Below are positions 46,279 through 56,100 of a stretch of 64,000 nucleotides of DNA, piece by piece (position 1 is the first letter of the stretch; each line of letters opens with the position of its first letter). The notes below the pieces were generated by a model, which saw nothing but the letters and a program-made list of their open reading frames with translations, did not search any database and was not told where the DNA came from. Both the position numbers and the translations under genes were made by a program. The stretch lies in assembly GCF_014635065.1 (NCBI RefSeq), contig NZ_BMCG01000003.1, forward strand, positions 310,001 to 374,000, read 5' to 3'. The DNA is from Oxalicibacterium flavum. GTDB lineage: Bacteria > Pseudomonadota > Gammaproteobacteria > Burkholderiales > Burkholderiaceae_D.

Positions 46279-48099
46279 ATGAACACACGTGACGATCTGG
46301 GTGCCCGCGCCCTGCACATCCTGGAAACGGTGTTCGGCTATCCGTCCTTCCGCGGCGAGCAGGCGGCCATCGTCGATGCGGTGGCGCGCGGCGGCGATGC
46401 GCTGGTGCTGATGCCGACCGGCGGCGGCAAGTCGCTGTGCTACCAGATTCCGGCGCTGCTGCGCGACGGCGTGGGCGTGGTGATCTCGCCGCTGATCGCG
46501 CTGATGCAGGACCAGGTTGATGCGTTGGCCGAGGTCGGCGTGCGCGCGGCCTTTCTCAATTCCACCCAGAATTTCGACGAGACGCTGCGCGTCGAGCGCG
46601 CGCTGCGCGCCGGCGAGCTCGACCTGCTGTACGTGGCGCCCGAGCGCCTGATGACGCCGCGCTGCCTCGACATGCTGGAAACCGTGCGCATCGCGCTGTT
46701 CGCGATCGACGAGGCGCACTGCGTCTCGCAATGGGGCCACGACTTCCGTCCCGAGTACATCAGGCTGTCGGTGCTGCACGAGCGCTTCCCGCAGGTGCCG
46801 CGCATCGCACTGACCGCCACCGCCGATCACCAGACGCGCGCCGAGATCGCGCATCGCCTGCAGCTCGAGGACGCGCACATGTTCGTGTCGTCCTTCGACC
46901 GTCCGAACATCCGCTACCAGATCGTCGAGAAGGCCAACGGCCGCAAGCAGGTGCTCGACTTCATCGAGAGCGAACATGCGGGCGATGCCGGCATCGTCTA
47001 TTGCCTGTCGCGCAAGAAGGTCGAGGAGACCGCCGAATTCCTCAACGAGAACGGCCTGACCGCCTTGCCGTACCACGCCGGCATGGAATTCGCCACACGC
47101 AGCGTCAACCAGTCGCGCTTCCTGCGCGAGGATGGCATCGTGATGGTGGCGACGATCGCCTTCGGCATGGGCATCGACAAGCCGGACGTGCGCTTCGTCG
47201 CGCACCTCGACCTGCCCAAGAGCATCGAGGGCTATTACCAGGAAACCGGGCGCGCCGGCCGCGACGGCCTGCCGGCCAGCGCATGGATGGCCTACGGCCT
47301 GCAGGACGTGGTGCAGCAGCGCCGCATGATCGACGAATCGGACGCCGACGAAACCTTCAAGCGCGTGCAGGCCGCCAAGCTCGACGCCATGCTCGGCCTG
47401 TGCGAAACCCTGCATTGCCGCCGCGTGCGCCTGCTCGATTACTTCGGCCAGCCGTCGCAGCCCTGCGGCAATTGCGATACCTGCCTCAATCCGCCACGTT
47501 CGTTCGACGCCACGGTCGCGGTGCAGAAACTGCTCTCGACGATCTATCGTGTCGATCAGCGCTTCGGCGCGATGCACGTGCTTGACGTGCTGCGCGGTGC
47601 CGATTCGGAAAAGATCAAGCAGTGGGGCCACGACAAAGTCTCGACTTTCGGCATCGGCGCCGACCGCAGCGAGGCCGAGTGGCGCGCCATCCTGCGGCAG
47701 TCGATCGCGCTCGGGCTGATCGCGGTGGATCATGAGTCCTACGGCGCGCTCAAGCTGACCGAGGCGGCGCGTCCCATCCTGAAGGGACAGGAAACGGTGC
47801 AGCTGCGCGAATACCAGAAGCCGGTCAAGGCACGTCGCACCAGCAAGCCGAAGGGCTATGTCGAAACCGATCTCACGCCGGAAGAGCAGGCCGTCTTCGA
47901 AAGGCTGCGCTGGTGGCGCATGGAAACCGCGCGCAAGCACAATGTGCCGGCCTACGTGGTGTTCCAGGATGCCACCATGCGCGAGATCGCCAAGGTACAG
48001 CCGACCACGCTCGACGCGCTGCGCGGCGTTAGCGGCGTGGGCGAGAAGAAGCTCGAGAGCTACGGCGCCGAGATCGTCGCGCTGATCGCGGAAGGCTGA
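46279..48099 (+). CDS. recQ: ATP-dependent DNA helicase RecQ
   Basis: A 606-residue 3'-5' DNA helicase of the RecQ family, acting in recombination and replication restart. Motifs: [20 protein letters not shown] (motif 0), [17 protein letters not shown] (Walker A), [20 protein letters not shown] (DEAH and aromatic loop), [20 protein letters not shown] and [15 protein letters not shown] (motifs V and VI). A zinc module with [11 protein letters not shown], a winged helix and a C-terminal HRDC domain ([20 protein letters not shown]) follow. Full length. Confidence 0.97.
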   Translation: MNTRDDLGARALHILETVFGYPSFRGEQAAIVDAVARGGDALVLMPTGGGKSLCYQIPALLRDGVGVVISPLIALMQDQVDALAEVGVRAAFLNSTQNFDETLRVERALRAGELDLLYVAPERLMTPRCLDMLETVRIALFAIDEAHCVSQWGHDFRPEYIRLSVLHERFPQVPRIALTATADHQTRAEIAHRLQLEDAHMFVSSFDRPNIRYQIVEKANGRKQVLDFIESEHAGDAGIVYCLSRKKVEETAEFLNENGLTALPYHAGMEFATRSVNQSRFLREDGIVMVATIAFGMGIDKPDVRFVAHLDLPKSIEGYYQETGRAGRDGLPASAWMAYGLQDVVQQRRMIDESDADETFKRVQAAKLDAMLGLCETLHCRRVRLLDYFGQPSQPCGNCDTCLNPPRSFDATVAVQKLLSTIYRVDQRFGAMHVLDVLRGADSEKIKQWGHDKVSTFGIGADRSEAEWRAILRQSIALGLIAVDHESYGALKLTEAARPILKGQETVQLREYQKPVKARRTSKPKGYVETDLTPEEQAVFERLRWWRMETARKHNVPAYVVFQDATMREIAKVQPTTLDALRGVSGVGEKKLESYGAEIVALIAEG

Positions 48100-48212
48100 T
48101 CGTCATTTCTCGACGCCTTGCGTGACGCATCGCATCTGGTCATCTGTGGCGCGCACGCGACCATCTGCACGGTGCGAATTGCGCCGCCCGGCGCGCTTGG
48201 CTACAATCGATC

Positions 48213-48231
48213 GATAATGATTCTTATCTGC
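48213..48231 (+). promoter_or_regulatory. Putative Fur box upstream of the FecI-type sigma gene
   Basis: GATAATGATTCTTATCTGC matches the first nine bases of the 19-bp Fur consensus exactly and keeps the palindromic GATAA...TTATC shape. It ends about 48 bases before the sigma factor start, as expected for an iron-repressed fecIR operon. Confidence 0.75.
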
Positions 48232-48278
48232 ATTTGGGGCATGCCGTCCCTGCAGTCAGGTCGATCGGTATATCCAGC

Positions 48279-48806
48279 ATGTCAGCCCCGGAAAATTCCC
48301 TGCAACACGAACTGAGCGCGCTCTACAGCGACCATCACGGCTGGCTGCTCGGCTGGCTGCGGCGCAAGCTCGGCAATGCCTTCGATGCGGCCGACCTGGC
48401 GCAGGACACCTTCGTGCGTGTGCTGGGCCGGCCGCACGAGGTGCAGGGGTTGCGCGAGCCGCGCGCGTGGCTGACTTCCATCGCGCATGGCCTGGTGGTT
48501 GACCACGTGCGGCGGCAGGACGTCGAGCGCGCCTATCTCGAAGTGATCGCGCAGCTGCCGGAGCCGCAGGCGTTCTCGCCCGAGGCGCGGCTGGCACTGA
48601 TGGAAACCCTGCTCGCGCTCGATGCGCTGCTCGACGGCCTCAATCCGAAGGCGCGCGGTGCCTTCCTGATGTCGCGCCTCGAAGACATGAGCTACCCCGA
48701 GATTGCGGCGCGTCTCGGGGTGTCGCTGAGCTCGGTCGAGAAATACATGGCGGCCGCGATTCGGCATTGCCTGGCCTTCCGGCGCGCACATCTGCAGGCG
48801 GCCTGA
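48279..48806 (+). CDS. fecI: FecI-type ECF sigma factor
   Basis: A 175-residue iron-starvation sigma factor. Region 2 is YSDHHGWLLGWLRRKLGNAFDAADLAQDTF; in pieces, GWLRRKLGNAFDAADLAQDT is the core-binding and -10 recognition part. Region 4 is MSRLEDMSYPEIAARLGVSL with SSVEKYMAAAIRHC, the -35 helix-turn-helix. It should direct transcription of the adjacent receptor when the receptor and FecR-type protein signal. Start at 48279 chosen by homology; a longer in-frame start would run back over the promoter area. Preceded by a Fur box. Confidence 0.93.
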   Translation: MSAPENSLQHELSALYSDHHGWLLGWLRRKLGNAFDAADLAQDTFVRVLGRPHEVQGLREPRAWLTSIAHGLVVDHVRRQDVERAYLEVIAQLPEPQAFSPEARLALMETLLALDALLDGLNPKARGAFLMSRLEDMSYPEIAARLGVSLSSVEKYMAAAIRHCLAFRRAHLQAA

Positions 48807-48838
48807 ATGTTCCATCCGCCAGCCAGTTTCCTGCCCGC

Positions 48839-49891
48839 ATGAGTTCCGCTTCTTCCTCCGCCAGCCGCGACGTCTCTTCCGATGCGCTCGATCAGGCCAT
48901 CGCCTGGATCGTGCGGCTGCGCTCGGGGATGCTGGACGATGCCGCACAGCGCCGCCTGCAGCAGGAAGTGCAGGCATGGCGGCAGGCCGCGCCCGCGCAC
49001 GAAGCCGCGTGGCAGGAACTGCAGGCGGTGGAGCAGGGCTTCGCGGCGGTGCAGGCGACGCAGCGCGCGCATGCGGCGCGCACGCTGCAAACGGTCGTGC
49101 ATCATCGCGGCACGCGCCAGTCGCGGCGCAAGGCGCTGCGCGTGCTGGGCTGGGGCGGTGTCGGCGTTGCCGTCGGCGCGCTGTCGCTGTCTCAATCGGG
49201 ATGGCAACCCGGTTGGCGCACGTGGAGCGCCAGTCTGGCGGCCGATCATGCGACGGCTGTCGGCGAGCGCCGCAGTATCACGCTGCCGGACGGCACGCGT
49301 GTCGCGCTCAATACCGACACCGCGATCGACGTGCGCTATACCGAGACGCAGCGCACCATCGTCCTGCATCGCGGCGAAATCTTCATCCAGACCGGAAGCG
49401 ATGGCGATCATGCCGGTGGACGTCGCCGCTTCTTCGTGCGCACCGCACAGACGCGGCTGGAAGCCATCGGTACCGGCTTCCTGGTGCAGCAGGAAGCGCA
49501 ACACACGCGCCTGCAGGTGGCGCAGGGCAGCGTCGCGATCCGTGCCGGCGAGGGCGATGGCAACAGCAGCGATCTGATCGCCGCCGCAGGCGAGGCCTGG
49601 CGCATCGATGCGCAGGGCCGCGCACGCGCGCTGGAAGAAATCGCCTTCGATGCCACCGCATGGCTGGACGGTGCGCTGGTGGCACGGCAGATGCGGCTCG
49701 GCGATCTGGTCGCGCAGCTTGCGCGTCACCGCAGAGGCTGGTTGCGTTGCGATCCGGCGATTGCCGATCTGCGCGTGTCCGGCGTGTTCCAGCTCGACGA
49801 CACCGACCGCGCGCTCGCATCGCTGGTGCAGACGCTGCCGATCGCGATGGTCAGCCATACGCGCTACTGGGTCACGCTGCAGCCGATGTAA
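48839..49891 (+). CDS. fecR: FecR-type anti-sigma/sigma regulator
   Basis: A 350-residue inner-membrane regulator that passes the receptor signal to the FecI-type sigma factor. The cytoplasmic N-terminus has AIAWIVRLRSGMLDDAAQRR and WRQAAPAHEAAWQELQAVEQ, the sigma-binding DUF4880 segment. A short membrane helix follows (about 105-122, LRVLGWGGVGVAVGALSL), then the periplasmic FecR domain with VGERRSITLPDGTRVALNTD and a C-terminal STN-binding region. The ATG at 48839 is used; ribosome site is poor and the gene may depend on coupling to fecI. Confidence 0.9.
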   Translation: MSSASSSASRDVSSDALDQAIAWIVRLRSGMLDDAAQRRLQQEVQAWRQAAPAHEAAWQELQAVEQGFAAVQATQRAHAARTLQTVVHHRGTRQSRRKALRVLGWGGVGVAVGALSLSQSGWQPGWRTWSASLAADHATAVGERRSITLPDGTRVALNTDTAIDVRYTETQRTIVLHRGEIFIQTGSDGDHAGGRRRFFVRTAQTRLEAIGTGFLVQQEAQHTRLQVAQGSVAIRAGEGDGNSSDLIAAAGEAWRIDAQGRARALEEIAFDATAWLDGALVARQMRLGDLVAQLARHRRGWLRCDPAIADLRVSGVFQLDDTDRALASLVQTLPIAMVSHTRYWVTLQPM

Positions 49892-49978
49892 TTGGCAAAA
49901 GATTTTCAAAGGACATTACGGGTTTTGCGTGGTTCGTCCGGCATACAGGCATCACTACCTGAAACTGGAGACCTTTTC

Positions 49979-52411
49979 ATGAAGCCTGAACCGAGCATTT
50001 TCCGTCGTCCATTCCGCCTGCGTGCCAAGCCGCTGGCTCTACTGATCCACGCTGCGTTGTCCGGAATGGTCTTGTTGACGATCTCTGGAATCCCGACCCC
50101 AGCCTGGTCACAGAGCATTGTCGAACGCAAGACCTACGATCTACCTGCCGACGCGCTGGAAGATGCCTTGAATCGCTTCTCGCGGCAGGCAGGCATCACG
50201 TTGTCATTCGATCCGGCGCTGGTGCAAGGACGCAGCGCTCCTGCGTTGAAGGGAACGTATTCGTTGCAAGAAGGGCTGGATGCGTTGTTGAGGAACAGCC
50301 AGTTGCAGGCGACGCAGGCGGAGAACGGCAGCTTTGGACTACGTGTGCTTCCGGCCGCCACCAATTCTGAAACCACATTGCCAGCCGTCAGCGTCATGGC
50401 CGGTTCACATGCCGATGATTTGCCCCCTGCCTATACCGGTGGGCAAGTGGCGCGCGGCGCCAGGCTGGGAATGTTGGGTAACGTCGACGTGATGAACATG
50501 CCGTTCAGTGTGACCGCCTATACCTCGGAACTGATCCGGAATCAGCAGGCCCATAGCCTGACTGACGTGCTGGACAACACGCCGGGTGTGAGCAGCGGTG
50601 GTCCGTGGTTCTTCGATAATTTTATTATCCGCGGGTTTGAATACCAGCGCTCCGAAATCGGCTTCAATGGCCTGTATGGCATCGCCAGCGTCGAAGGCGT
50701 GCAGTTGGAGGGTATCGAGCGGGTTGAGGTACTCAAGGGACCGAGCACGCTGCTCAATGGCAGTTCGCCTCGCGGTACGGCCGGCGGCTCGATCAACCTG
50801 GTGCCCAAGCGCGCCGACGATGCTCCGCTCAACCGCGTCACGGCCAATTATCTGAGCGACGGCAACCTGGGCGCGCATGTCGACATCGGGCGCCGCTTCG
50901 GCCGGGACAATGCCTTTGGCATCCGCCTGAACGCGGCTCATCGTGATGGCGACTCGGCGGTTGATCACGAGAAGCAGCGCATCTCCAACGCGACGCTGGG
51001 CTTGGATTATCGCGGCGAGCGTTTGCGCGCGAGCGCCGACGTGGGCGCGAGCACCCAGAAGATCAGCGGTGCCAGGAACAACTACTTTGTGTGGACCCCC
51101 ACGGTTCCAGAAGCGCCACGCGGCGATATCAATCCCTATCCGGATTGGTCGTATCAAGACAAGAATTACGTGTTCGGCATGGCTCGTGCCGAGTTCGATC
51201 TGACCAGTTCCTGGAGTATTGGCGGTGCGGTTGGCATGGCCGAGACCAGGCGCAAGGCTAATTCACCATGGGGCGAAATCATCAATGACGCCGGAGACAT
51301 TGCTTTCAGCGCCTTTGGGATCAGGGAAAGGAACAAGACTCATAGCGGCGAACTCAACACGCGATTCAATCTCGAGACCGGTCCCGTCAAGCATACCGTC
51401 GTGCTGGCGGCTACCGAGTACAACTCCAAGGTCAGCGCCTACAATCCGACATCGGCATGGGGCGATAACAGCAATATCTACCATCCAGCCCGCCTGAGCG
51501 AACCCGGCGACATGAGCTTTGACGGATCGCTTCTTCCTCAGAATGATGTGAACCTGCGCAGCTACGCGATCACCAACACGCTGTCGATGCTGGACGAGCG
51601 CCTATTGCTGACGCTGGGCCTGCGTCACCAGAAGATCGATGTAACTTCCTACGTCTGGAACACTGGCGCCTGGCAGTCCAACTACAATCGCAGTGCGAAC
51701 ACGCCCGCGCTGGGTCTGGTCGTTAAGCCCGTCGACAAGCTCTCGATCTACGTCAACTATGTCGAGGCCCTATCGCAAGGCGCGGTGGCGCCATCCACCG
51801 CAAACAATCCCGGCGAAGTCTTTGCTCCCTTTGTTTCCAAGCAATGGGAGGTGGGAGCCAAGGTGGACTGGGGAACCTTCACCACCACTCTCAGTGCATT
51901 CGAAATCAAACGTCCGAGCGGCTTTCTGGATACGGATAACTTCTATCGCCTGGCCGGAGAACAGCGCAACCGTGGGGTAGAACTATCCATGTTTGGCGAG
52001 GCGGCGCGCGGTCTGCGCCTGCTGGGTGGCGCGGCATGGACCCGAGCAATCCTGACCGACACCCCGGGCGGGCGGTTCAACGGTGCGAGGGCTTTTGGCA
52101 TACCGACCTGGTCGGTCAAGCTGGGTTCCGAGTACGATATCAGGCAGGTGCCCGGCCTGACGTCCATTGCGCGTGTGATCTACTCGTCTTCCATGCCATA
52201 CGACGCAGCCAACACCGAAACGATTCCTTCATGGACGCGTTTTGATTTGGGGGCACGCTATGCCGCCAGGATCGCCAGTCATCCCGTTCTGTTCCGCGCT
52301 ACTGTCGAGAATGTGTTCAACCGCCGCTATTGGGATTCGTCTCCGGCCTACCAGATGGTCACGTCGGCTGCGCCACGTACCTATATGCTGTCGGCCAGCA
52401 TCGATTTCTGA
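49979..52411 (+). CDS. TonB-dependent ferric-siderophore receptor with signalling domain
   Basis: An 810-residue outer-membrane receptor importing a ferric siderophore and sensing its presence. After a signal peptide (about 1-45, ending TPAWSQS) comes an STN signalling domain (YDLPADALEDALNRFSRQAG, about 50-120). The plug follows (LTDVLDNTPGVSSGGPWFF, VLKGPSTLLNGSSPRGTAGG), then a beta-barrel ending in ...APRTYMLSASIDF with terminal Phe. It resembles FhuE/FiuA-type receptors. Base use is visibly less GC-rich than fecI and fecR, and the DNA after its stop encodes the end of a different receptor, so it probably replaced the original one by transfer. A GGAGA ribosome site precedes the ATG; an earlier TTG at 49892 is unlikely. 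Confidence 0.92.
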   Translation: MKPEPSIFRRPFRLRAKPLALLIHAALSGMVLLTISGIPTPAWSQSIVERKTYDLPADALEDALNRFSRQAGITLSFDPALVQGRSAPALKGTYSLQEGLDALLRNSQLQATQAENGSFGLRVLPAATNSETTLPAVSVMAGSHADDLPPAYTGGQVARGARLGMLGNVDVMNMPFSVTAYTSELIRNQQAHSLTDVLDNTPGVSSGGPWFFDNFIIRGFEYQRSEIGFNGLYGIASVEGVQLEGIERVEVLKGPSTLLNGSSPRGTAGGSINLVPKRADDAPLNRVTANYLSDGNLGAHVDIGRRFGRDNAFGIRLNAAHRDGDSAVDHEKQRISNATLGLDYRGERLRASADVGASTQKISGARNNYFVWTPTVPEAPRGDINPYPDWSYQDKNYVFGMARAEFDLTSSWSIGGAVGMAETRRKANSPWGEIINDAGDIAFSAFGIRERNKTHSGELNTRFNLETGPVKHTVVLAATEYNSKVSAYNPTSAWGDNSNIYHPARLSEPGDMSFDGSLLPQNDVNLRSYAITNTLSMLDERLLLTLGLRHQKIDVTSYVWNTGAWQSNYNRSANTPALGLVVKPVDKLSIYVNYVEALSQGAVAPSTANNPGEVFAPFVSKQWEVGAKVDWGTFTTTLSAFEIKRPSGFLDTDNFYRLAGEQRNRGVELSMFGEAARGLRLLGGAAWTRAILTDTPGGRFNGARAFGIPTWSVKLGSEYDIRQVPGLTSIARVIYSSSMPYDAANTETIPSWTRFDLGARYAARIASHPVLFRATVENVFNRRYWDSSPAYQMVTSAAPRTYMLSASIDF

Positions 52412-52603
52412 CGATACTCGCAGGGCGGCGATGCGGTCTGGGATGCGCGCGTCGGCTATCGGCTGACCGAGCAGTGGGATCTCGCGCTCAACGTCAACAA
52501 TCTGTTCGACAAGCACTACTACGCGCGCCTGGGTTCCACCAGCTACGGCAACATCTATGGCGAGCCGCGCAGCTGGATGCTGACGCTGCGCGGGCAGTTC
52601 TAG
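52412..52603 (+). pseudogene. C-terminal remnant of a second TonB-dependent siderophore receptor
   Basis: Directly after the receptor's stop codon, in the same frame, 63 codons encode RYSQGGDAVWDARVGYRLTE, then LNVNNLFDKHYYARLGS and YGNIYGEPRSWMLTLRGQF, ending in a stop. This is the last barrel segment of an FpvA/FoxA-type receptor, including the terminal Phe. It has no start or ribosome site, and its high GC fits the local genome rather than the receptor before it. Best read as the left-over end of the native receptor gene. Confidence 0.88.
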
Positions 52604-52606
52604 GGT

Positions 52607-53323
52607 TTATTTCTTCCTGAACACCAGATCCCACACGCCGTGCCCGAGCTTGAGACCGCGGTTCTCGAACTTGGTCACGGGACGGTAGTCGGGACGCGGC
52701 GCGTAGCCGTCGGCAGTGTTCTGCAGCGTGGGCTCGGCGCCCAGCACTTCCAGCATCTGTTCCGCGTATTCCTGCCAGTCGGTCGCGCAGTGCAGGTAGC
52801 CGCCGCTCTTCAGGCGCGACGACAGCAGCGCCACCATCGGCGGCTGGATCAGGCGGCGCTTGTTGTGGCGCGCCTTGTGCCACGGATCGGGAAAGAAGAC
52901 GTGCACGCCGTCGAGCGATTCCGGCGCGATCATGTGCGTCAGCACTTCATACGCATCGTGCTGGATGATGCGCACGTTGGCGAGGTTGCCTTCGCCGGCG
53001 AGCTTGAGCAGGCTGCCGACGCCCGGCGTGTGCACTTCGACGCCGATGAAATCCTTGTCCGGCATGCCGGTGGCGATGGTCGCCGTGGTTTCGCCCATGC
53101 CGAAGCCGATCTCGAAAATCACGGGCGCCTTGCGGCCGAACGTTTCCTCGACATTCAGCACCGCCTTTTGATAAGGCAGCGTGAAGCGCGGACCGAACTC
53201 GTCGAACGCGCGCGCCTGAGCATTGGACACGCGGCCCGCACGCGTGACGAAGCTGCGGATGCGGTGTTCGGTCGGATCGTAGAAAAGCGGCTTCTTGCCG
53301 TCGTTGTCGGTCTGGTCGGTCAT
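52607..53323 (-). CDS. trmB: tRNA (guanine-N7-)-methyltransferase
   Basis: TrmB methylates G46 in the variable loop of tRNAs using SAM. The 238-residue protein has [20 protein letters not shown], the SAM motif [40 protein letters not shown], and the conserved [20 protein letters not shown] with catalytic and tRNA-binding residues. The C-terminus ends [19 protein letters not shown], matching the family's T-x-x-E-x-R segment. Convergent with the receptor remnant. Confidence 0.96.
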   Translation of the reverse strand: MTDQTDNDGKKPLFYDPTEHRIRSFVTRAGRVSNAQARAFDEFGPRFTLPYQKAVLNVEETFGRKAPVIFEIGFGMGETTATIATGMPDKDFIGVEVHTPGVGSLLKLAGEGNLANVRIIQHDAYEVLTHMIAPESLDGVHVFFPDPWHKARHNKRRLIQPPMVALLSSRLKSGGYLHCATDWQEYAEQMLEVLGAEPTLQNTADGYAPRPDYRPVTKFENRGLKLGHGVWDLVFRKK

Positions 53324-53463
53324 GCTGGAAAGGGGTGAAAATGGTGGTTCGAATCTGAGGCCGCGTATTGTACCGTGGTAGCGCGCCTGCCATGCCGCAG
53401 GCGAACCGGAACCAAGCGGGCTGCCTTGCTTTCAAACCTGTCCATCTTTCAAGGAGAGTCACC

Positions 53464-53892
53464 ATGGCAATCATCGACAAAGTCCTCTACCGCGCCCAGG
53501 CAACCGCAACCGGCGGCCGTGACGGCCGCGCCGTGTCGTCCGACGGCGTGCTCGACGTTGCACTCGGCACGCCCAAGGAACTCGGCGGCGCCGGCGGCGC
53601 CGTCACCAATCCCGAGCAATTGTTCGCAGCCGGCTATTCGGCCTGCTTTCTCGGCGCGCTGAAGTTCGTTGCCTCCAAGGAAAAGATCGCGATTCCCAAG
53701 GAGGCATCGGTGCAGGGCAATGTCGGTATCGGCCAGGTACCGACCGGCTTTGCGATCGAAGTCGAACTGAAAATCTCGCTGCCGGGGCTGGAGCGCGATC
53801 AGGCCCAGGCCCTGATCGACAAGGCGCACATCGTCTGCCCGTATTCCAATGCCACGCGCGGCAACATCGACGTGACGCTGACCCTGGTGTAA
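53464..53892 (+). CDS. ohr: Organic hydroperoxide resistance protein (Ohr/OsmC family)
   Basis: A 142-residue thiol peroxidase reducing organic peroxides. Motifs: [40 protein letters not shown] with the peroxidatic cysteine, and [17 protein letters not shown] with the resolving cysteine, both in Ohr positions. A strong AAGGAGAG ribosome site precedes the ATG. No OhrR regulator is next to it. Confidence 0.94.
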   Translation: MAIIDKVLYRAQATATGGRDGRAVSSDGVLDVALGTPKELGGAGGAVTNPEQLFAAGYSACFLGALKFVASKEKIAIPKEASVQGNVGIGQVPTGFAIEVELKISLPGLERDQAQALIDKAHIVCPYSNATRGNIDVTLTLV

Positions 53893-54043
53893 GGACGCGA
53901 GCCGCAGCTGCTATTGCAGTGCAGCGGCAGCGTTCGGGAAACACAACCGAAGAGCCGGTGCCGGTTTCCGGCAGTATGAGGATGATTCCTCGCTGCCGGA
54001 GCACCGTGAAGGAGTCGCGCGAGCGCGAATCGCGTTTTGCTTC

Positions 54044-55597
54044 CTATTTTTCCTGCAGGATGCAAAATCCGTTGACCCCGAGCGTGACGCTGTGCTGATC
54101 CAGCGTGACGCGCCGGCCCAGCAGCATGCCCGAGTAGGGTGCGCATTGCACCACGTGTTCGATGACATCCATGTTGAAGAGGCAGACGAGCTGCTGTTCG
54201 TCGCAGCTGCGGCGGAAGGCCAGCACCGCGTGCGGCGCTTCGAGCAGTTCGATATGGCCTTTTTCCAGCGCCGGGCTGGCGCGGCGCACGGCGATCACCT
54301 GACGGTAGAAGTTGAGCACGGAATCTGGATCGGCTTCCTGGTCGCTCACATTGAGCGCGCGGTGCTCGTCGGTGACTGGCAGCCACGGTTCGGACACGCT
54401 GAAGCCGCCGTGCGAGCCGCCGGTCCACGGCATCGGCGTGCGGCAGCCGTCGCGGCCCTTGAACTTGGGCCAGAACGATTTGCCGAACGGGTCCTGGATG
54501 CGGTCGAAGGGCACGTCGGCCTGCGGCAGGCCGAGTTCCTCTCCCTGATACATGCAGACGTCGCCGCGCATGGCGAACAGCAGCGCCAGCATTTCCTTGG
54601 CGGTGTCGGCACGGTCGCGGCCGTTGGCCCAGCGTGTCGCCACGCGCGGCTTGTCGTGGTTGCTCAAGGCATAGCACGGCGCGTTGGGATAGGGGATGTT
54701 GGCTTCGAGTTCGGTGATGACGTCGCGCACGCGCTGCGCGCTGCTGTCGGGCTGCATCAGCGAAAAGCTGTAGGCAGAATGCAGGCGGCCCGGCTCGGTG
54801 TACTGGCCCATGAGCTTGATCGCGTCGTGGCCGCCGACCTCGGCCAGGCTGAAGGCGCCGTATTCGTCGAGCAGCACGCGGATCTTTTCGAGGAAGGGCA
54901 GCATCTCGGGCTGCGCCTGATCATAGACATGCACCTGGAAGCCGTAGGGATGCAGTGCGTTGCTGACGTCCTCGCGCGGCGGATTGCTGCGCAGCTGCAG
55001 GTCCTGGAAGACGTGGTTGCAGGCGTCGAAGCGAAAGCCGGAGACGCCCATGTCGAGCCAGAAGCGCATGTCGGACAGCACCTGATTCTGCACTTCGGGA
55101 TTGTGCATGTTGAGGTCGGGCTGGCTCGAGAAGAACGAGTGGAAATAATACTGGCGGCGCTCCGCATCCCAGCGCCAGGCCGGGCCGCCGAACACCGAGA
55201 CCCAGTTGTTGGGCGGGCTGCCGTCCGGTTGCGGGCTGGCCCACAGGTACCAGTTCGACTTGCCGTTGCGGCCGAGGCGGCTGTCCTTGAACCATGGATG
55301 CTCCTCGGAGGTGTGCGAGATCACCATATCGACGATGACGCCGATCTCATGCGTCTTCGCCGCCGCCAGCAGGCTTTTGAAGTCGTCCATGTTGCCGAAG
55401 ATCGGATCGACGTCGCGATAGTCGGACACGTCGTAGCCGAAGTCAACCATCGGCGACTTGAAGAAGGGGCTGATCCAGATCGCATCGACATTCAGGCTCT
55501 TGATGTAATCGAGCTTCATCTCGATGCCGGCCAGATCGCCGATGCCATCGTTGTTCGAATCCTGGAAACTGCGGGGATAGACCTGATAAATAATCAT
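54044..55597 (-). CDS. GH13 alpha-glucosidase (oligo-1,6-glucosidase type)
   Basis: A 517-residue cytoplasmic alpha-amylase-family glucosidase. The four GH13 regions are seen: VDMVISHTSEEHPW (region I), GFRFDACNHVFQDL with the nucleophile aspartate (II), FSLAEVGGHDAI with the acid/base glutamate (III) and YALSNHDKPRVAT (IV). WISPFFKSPMVDFGYDVSDY near residue 40 is typical of alpha-glucosidases acting on short oligosaccharides such as sucrose, maltose or isomaltose. It stands alone without transporter or regulator genes; the exact substrate is not deducible. Confidence 0.92.
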   Translation of the reverse strand: MIIYQVYPRSFQDSNNDGIGDLAGIEMKLDYIKSLNVDAIWISPFFKSPMVDFGYDVSDYRDVDPIFGNMDDFKSLLAAAKTHEIGVIVDMVISHTSEEHPWFKDSRLGRNGKSNWYLWASPQPDGSPPNNWVSVFGGPAWRWDAERRQYYFHSFFSSQPDLNMHNPEVQNQVLSDMRFWLDMGVSGFRFDACNHVFQDLQLRSNPPREDVSNALHPYGFQVHVYDQAQPEMLPFLEKIRVLLDEYGAFSLAEVGGHDAIKLMGQYTEPGRLHSAYSFSLMQPDSSAQRVRDVITELEANIPYPNAPCYALSNHDKPRVATRWANGRDRADTAKEMLALLFAMRGDVCMYQGEELGLPQADVPFDRIQDPFGKSFWPKFKGRDGCRTPMPWTGGSHGGFSVSEPWLPVTDEHRALNVSDQEADPDSVLNFYRQVIAVRRASPALEKGHIELLEAPHAVLAFRRSCDEQQLVCLFNMDVIEHVVQCAPYSGMLLGRRVTLDQHSVTLGVNGFCILQEK

Positions 55598-56100
55598 GCA
55601 TCAAACCTTGTCTTGAAGCGGACCGCCCTGTGTCTTCTGGCGCATGGCAGGGCCAGCCGGGCTGGCTTGAAACGAAGCAATTTTTGATCCTGCCGCAGAA
55701 GGAAAGTCACGAGAAGCGCATCGCGGCACCTCGCCGGACCGTTCGCGTGCGGTACCTGCGGCGATACATTTCGTTGCTGCAACAGGCGGCGCCCTGCGTA
55801 TCCGCGCGAAGGCCGCTACGCCGAAAATTAGCTTGGCATTTTAACATCGGGCCGGGCACGGGTTTGATGCACCGGGCGTGCCGCCCTCCTGTGCTGCGAT
55901 TGCCGGATGCCGACCGGCAACGCACCGCCTTCGCGCAGATGGTGCCGGTGCTGCGGCAGGCGGCCGAACCGGCAGCGCGTATCGCCTTGCCTGCGCAGGA
56001 ATGAAGCATCGCCGACGGAATCTGTGTCGGCAAAGGCGCATGGCTGTGGCGCATCGATATAATCGCGGCATTTCCGTTTGTCTTGCGTCCGGACCAGAAC
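55598..56100. other. 503 bases without a supported gene
   Basis: Lies between the divergent glucosidase and patatin genes, so it should hold both promoters. Open frames in either direction lack recognisable products; one (55630-56004) shows no family motif. I see no repeat, hairpin terminator or clear promoter worth naming. Confidence 0.5.

Noticed and set aside
55630..56004. 124-codon open frame between glucosidase and patatin genes
   Set aside because: No motif, composition inconsistent along its length, and it lies where two divergent promoters are expected.
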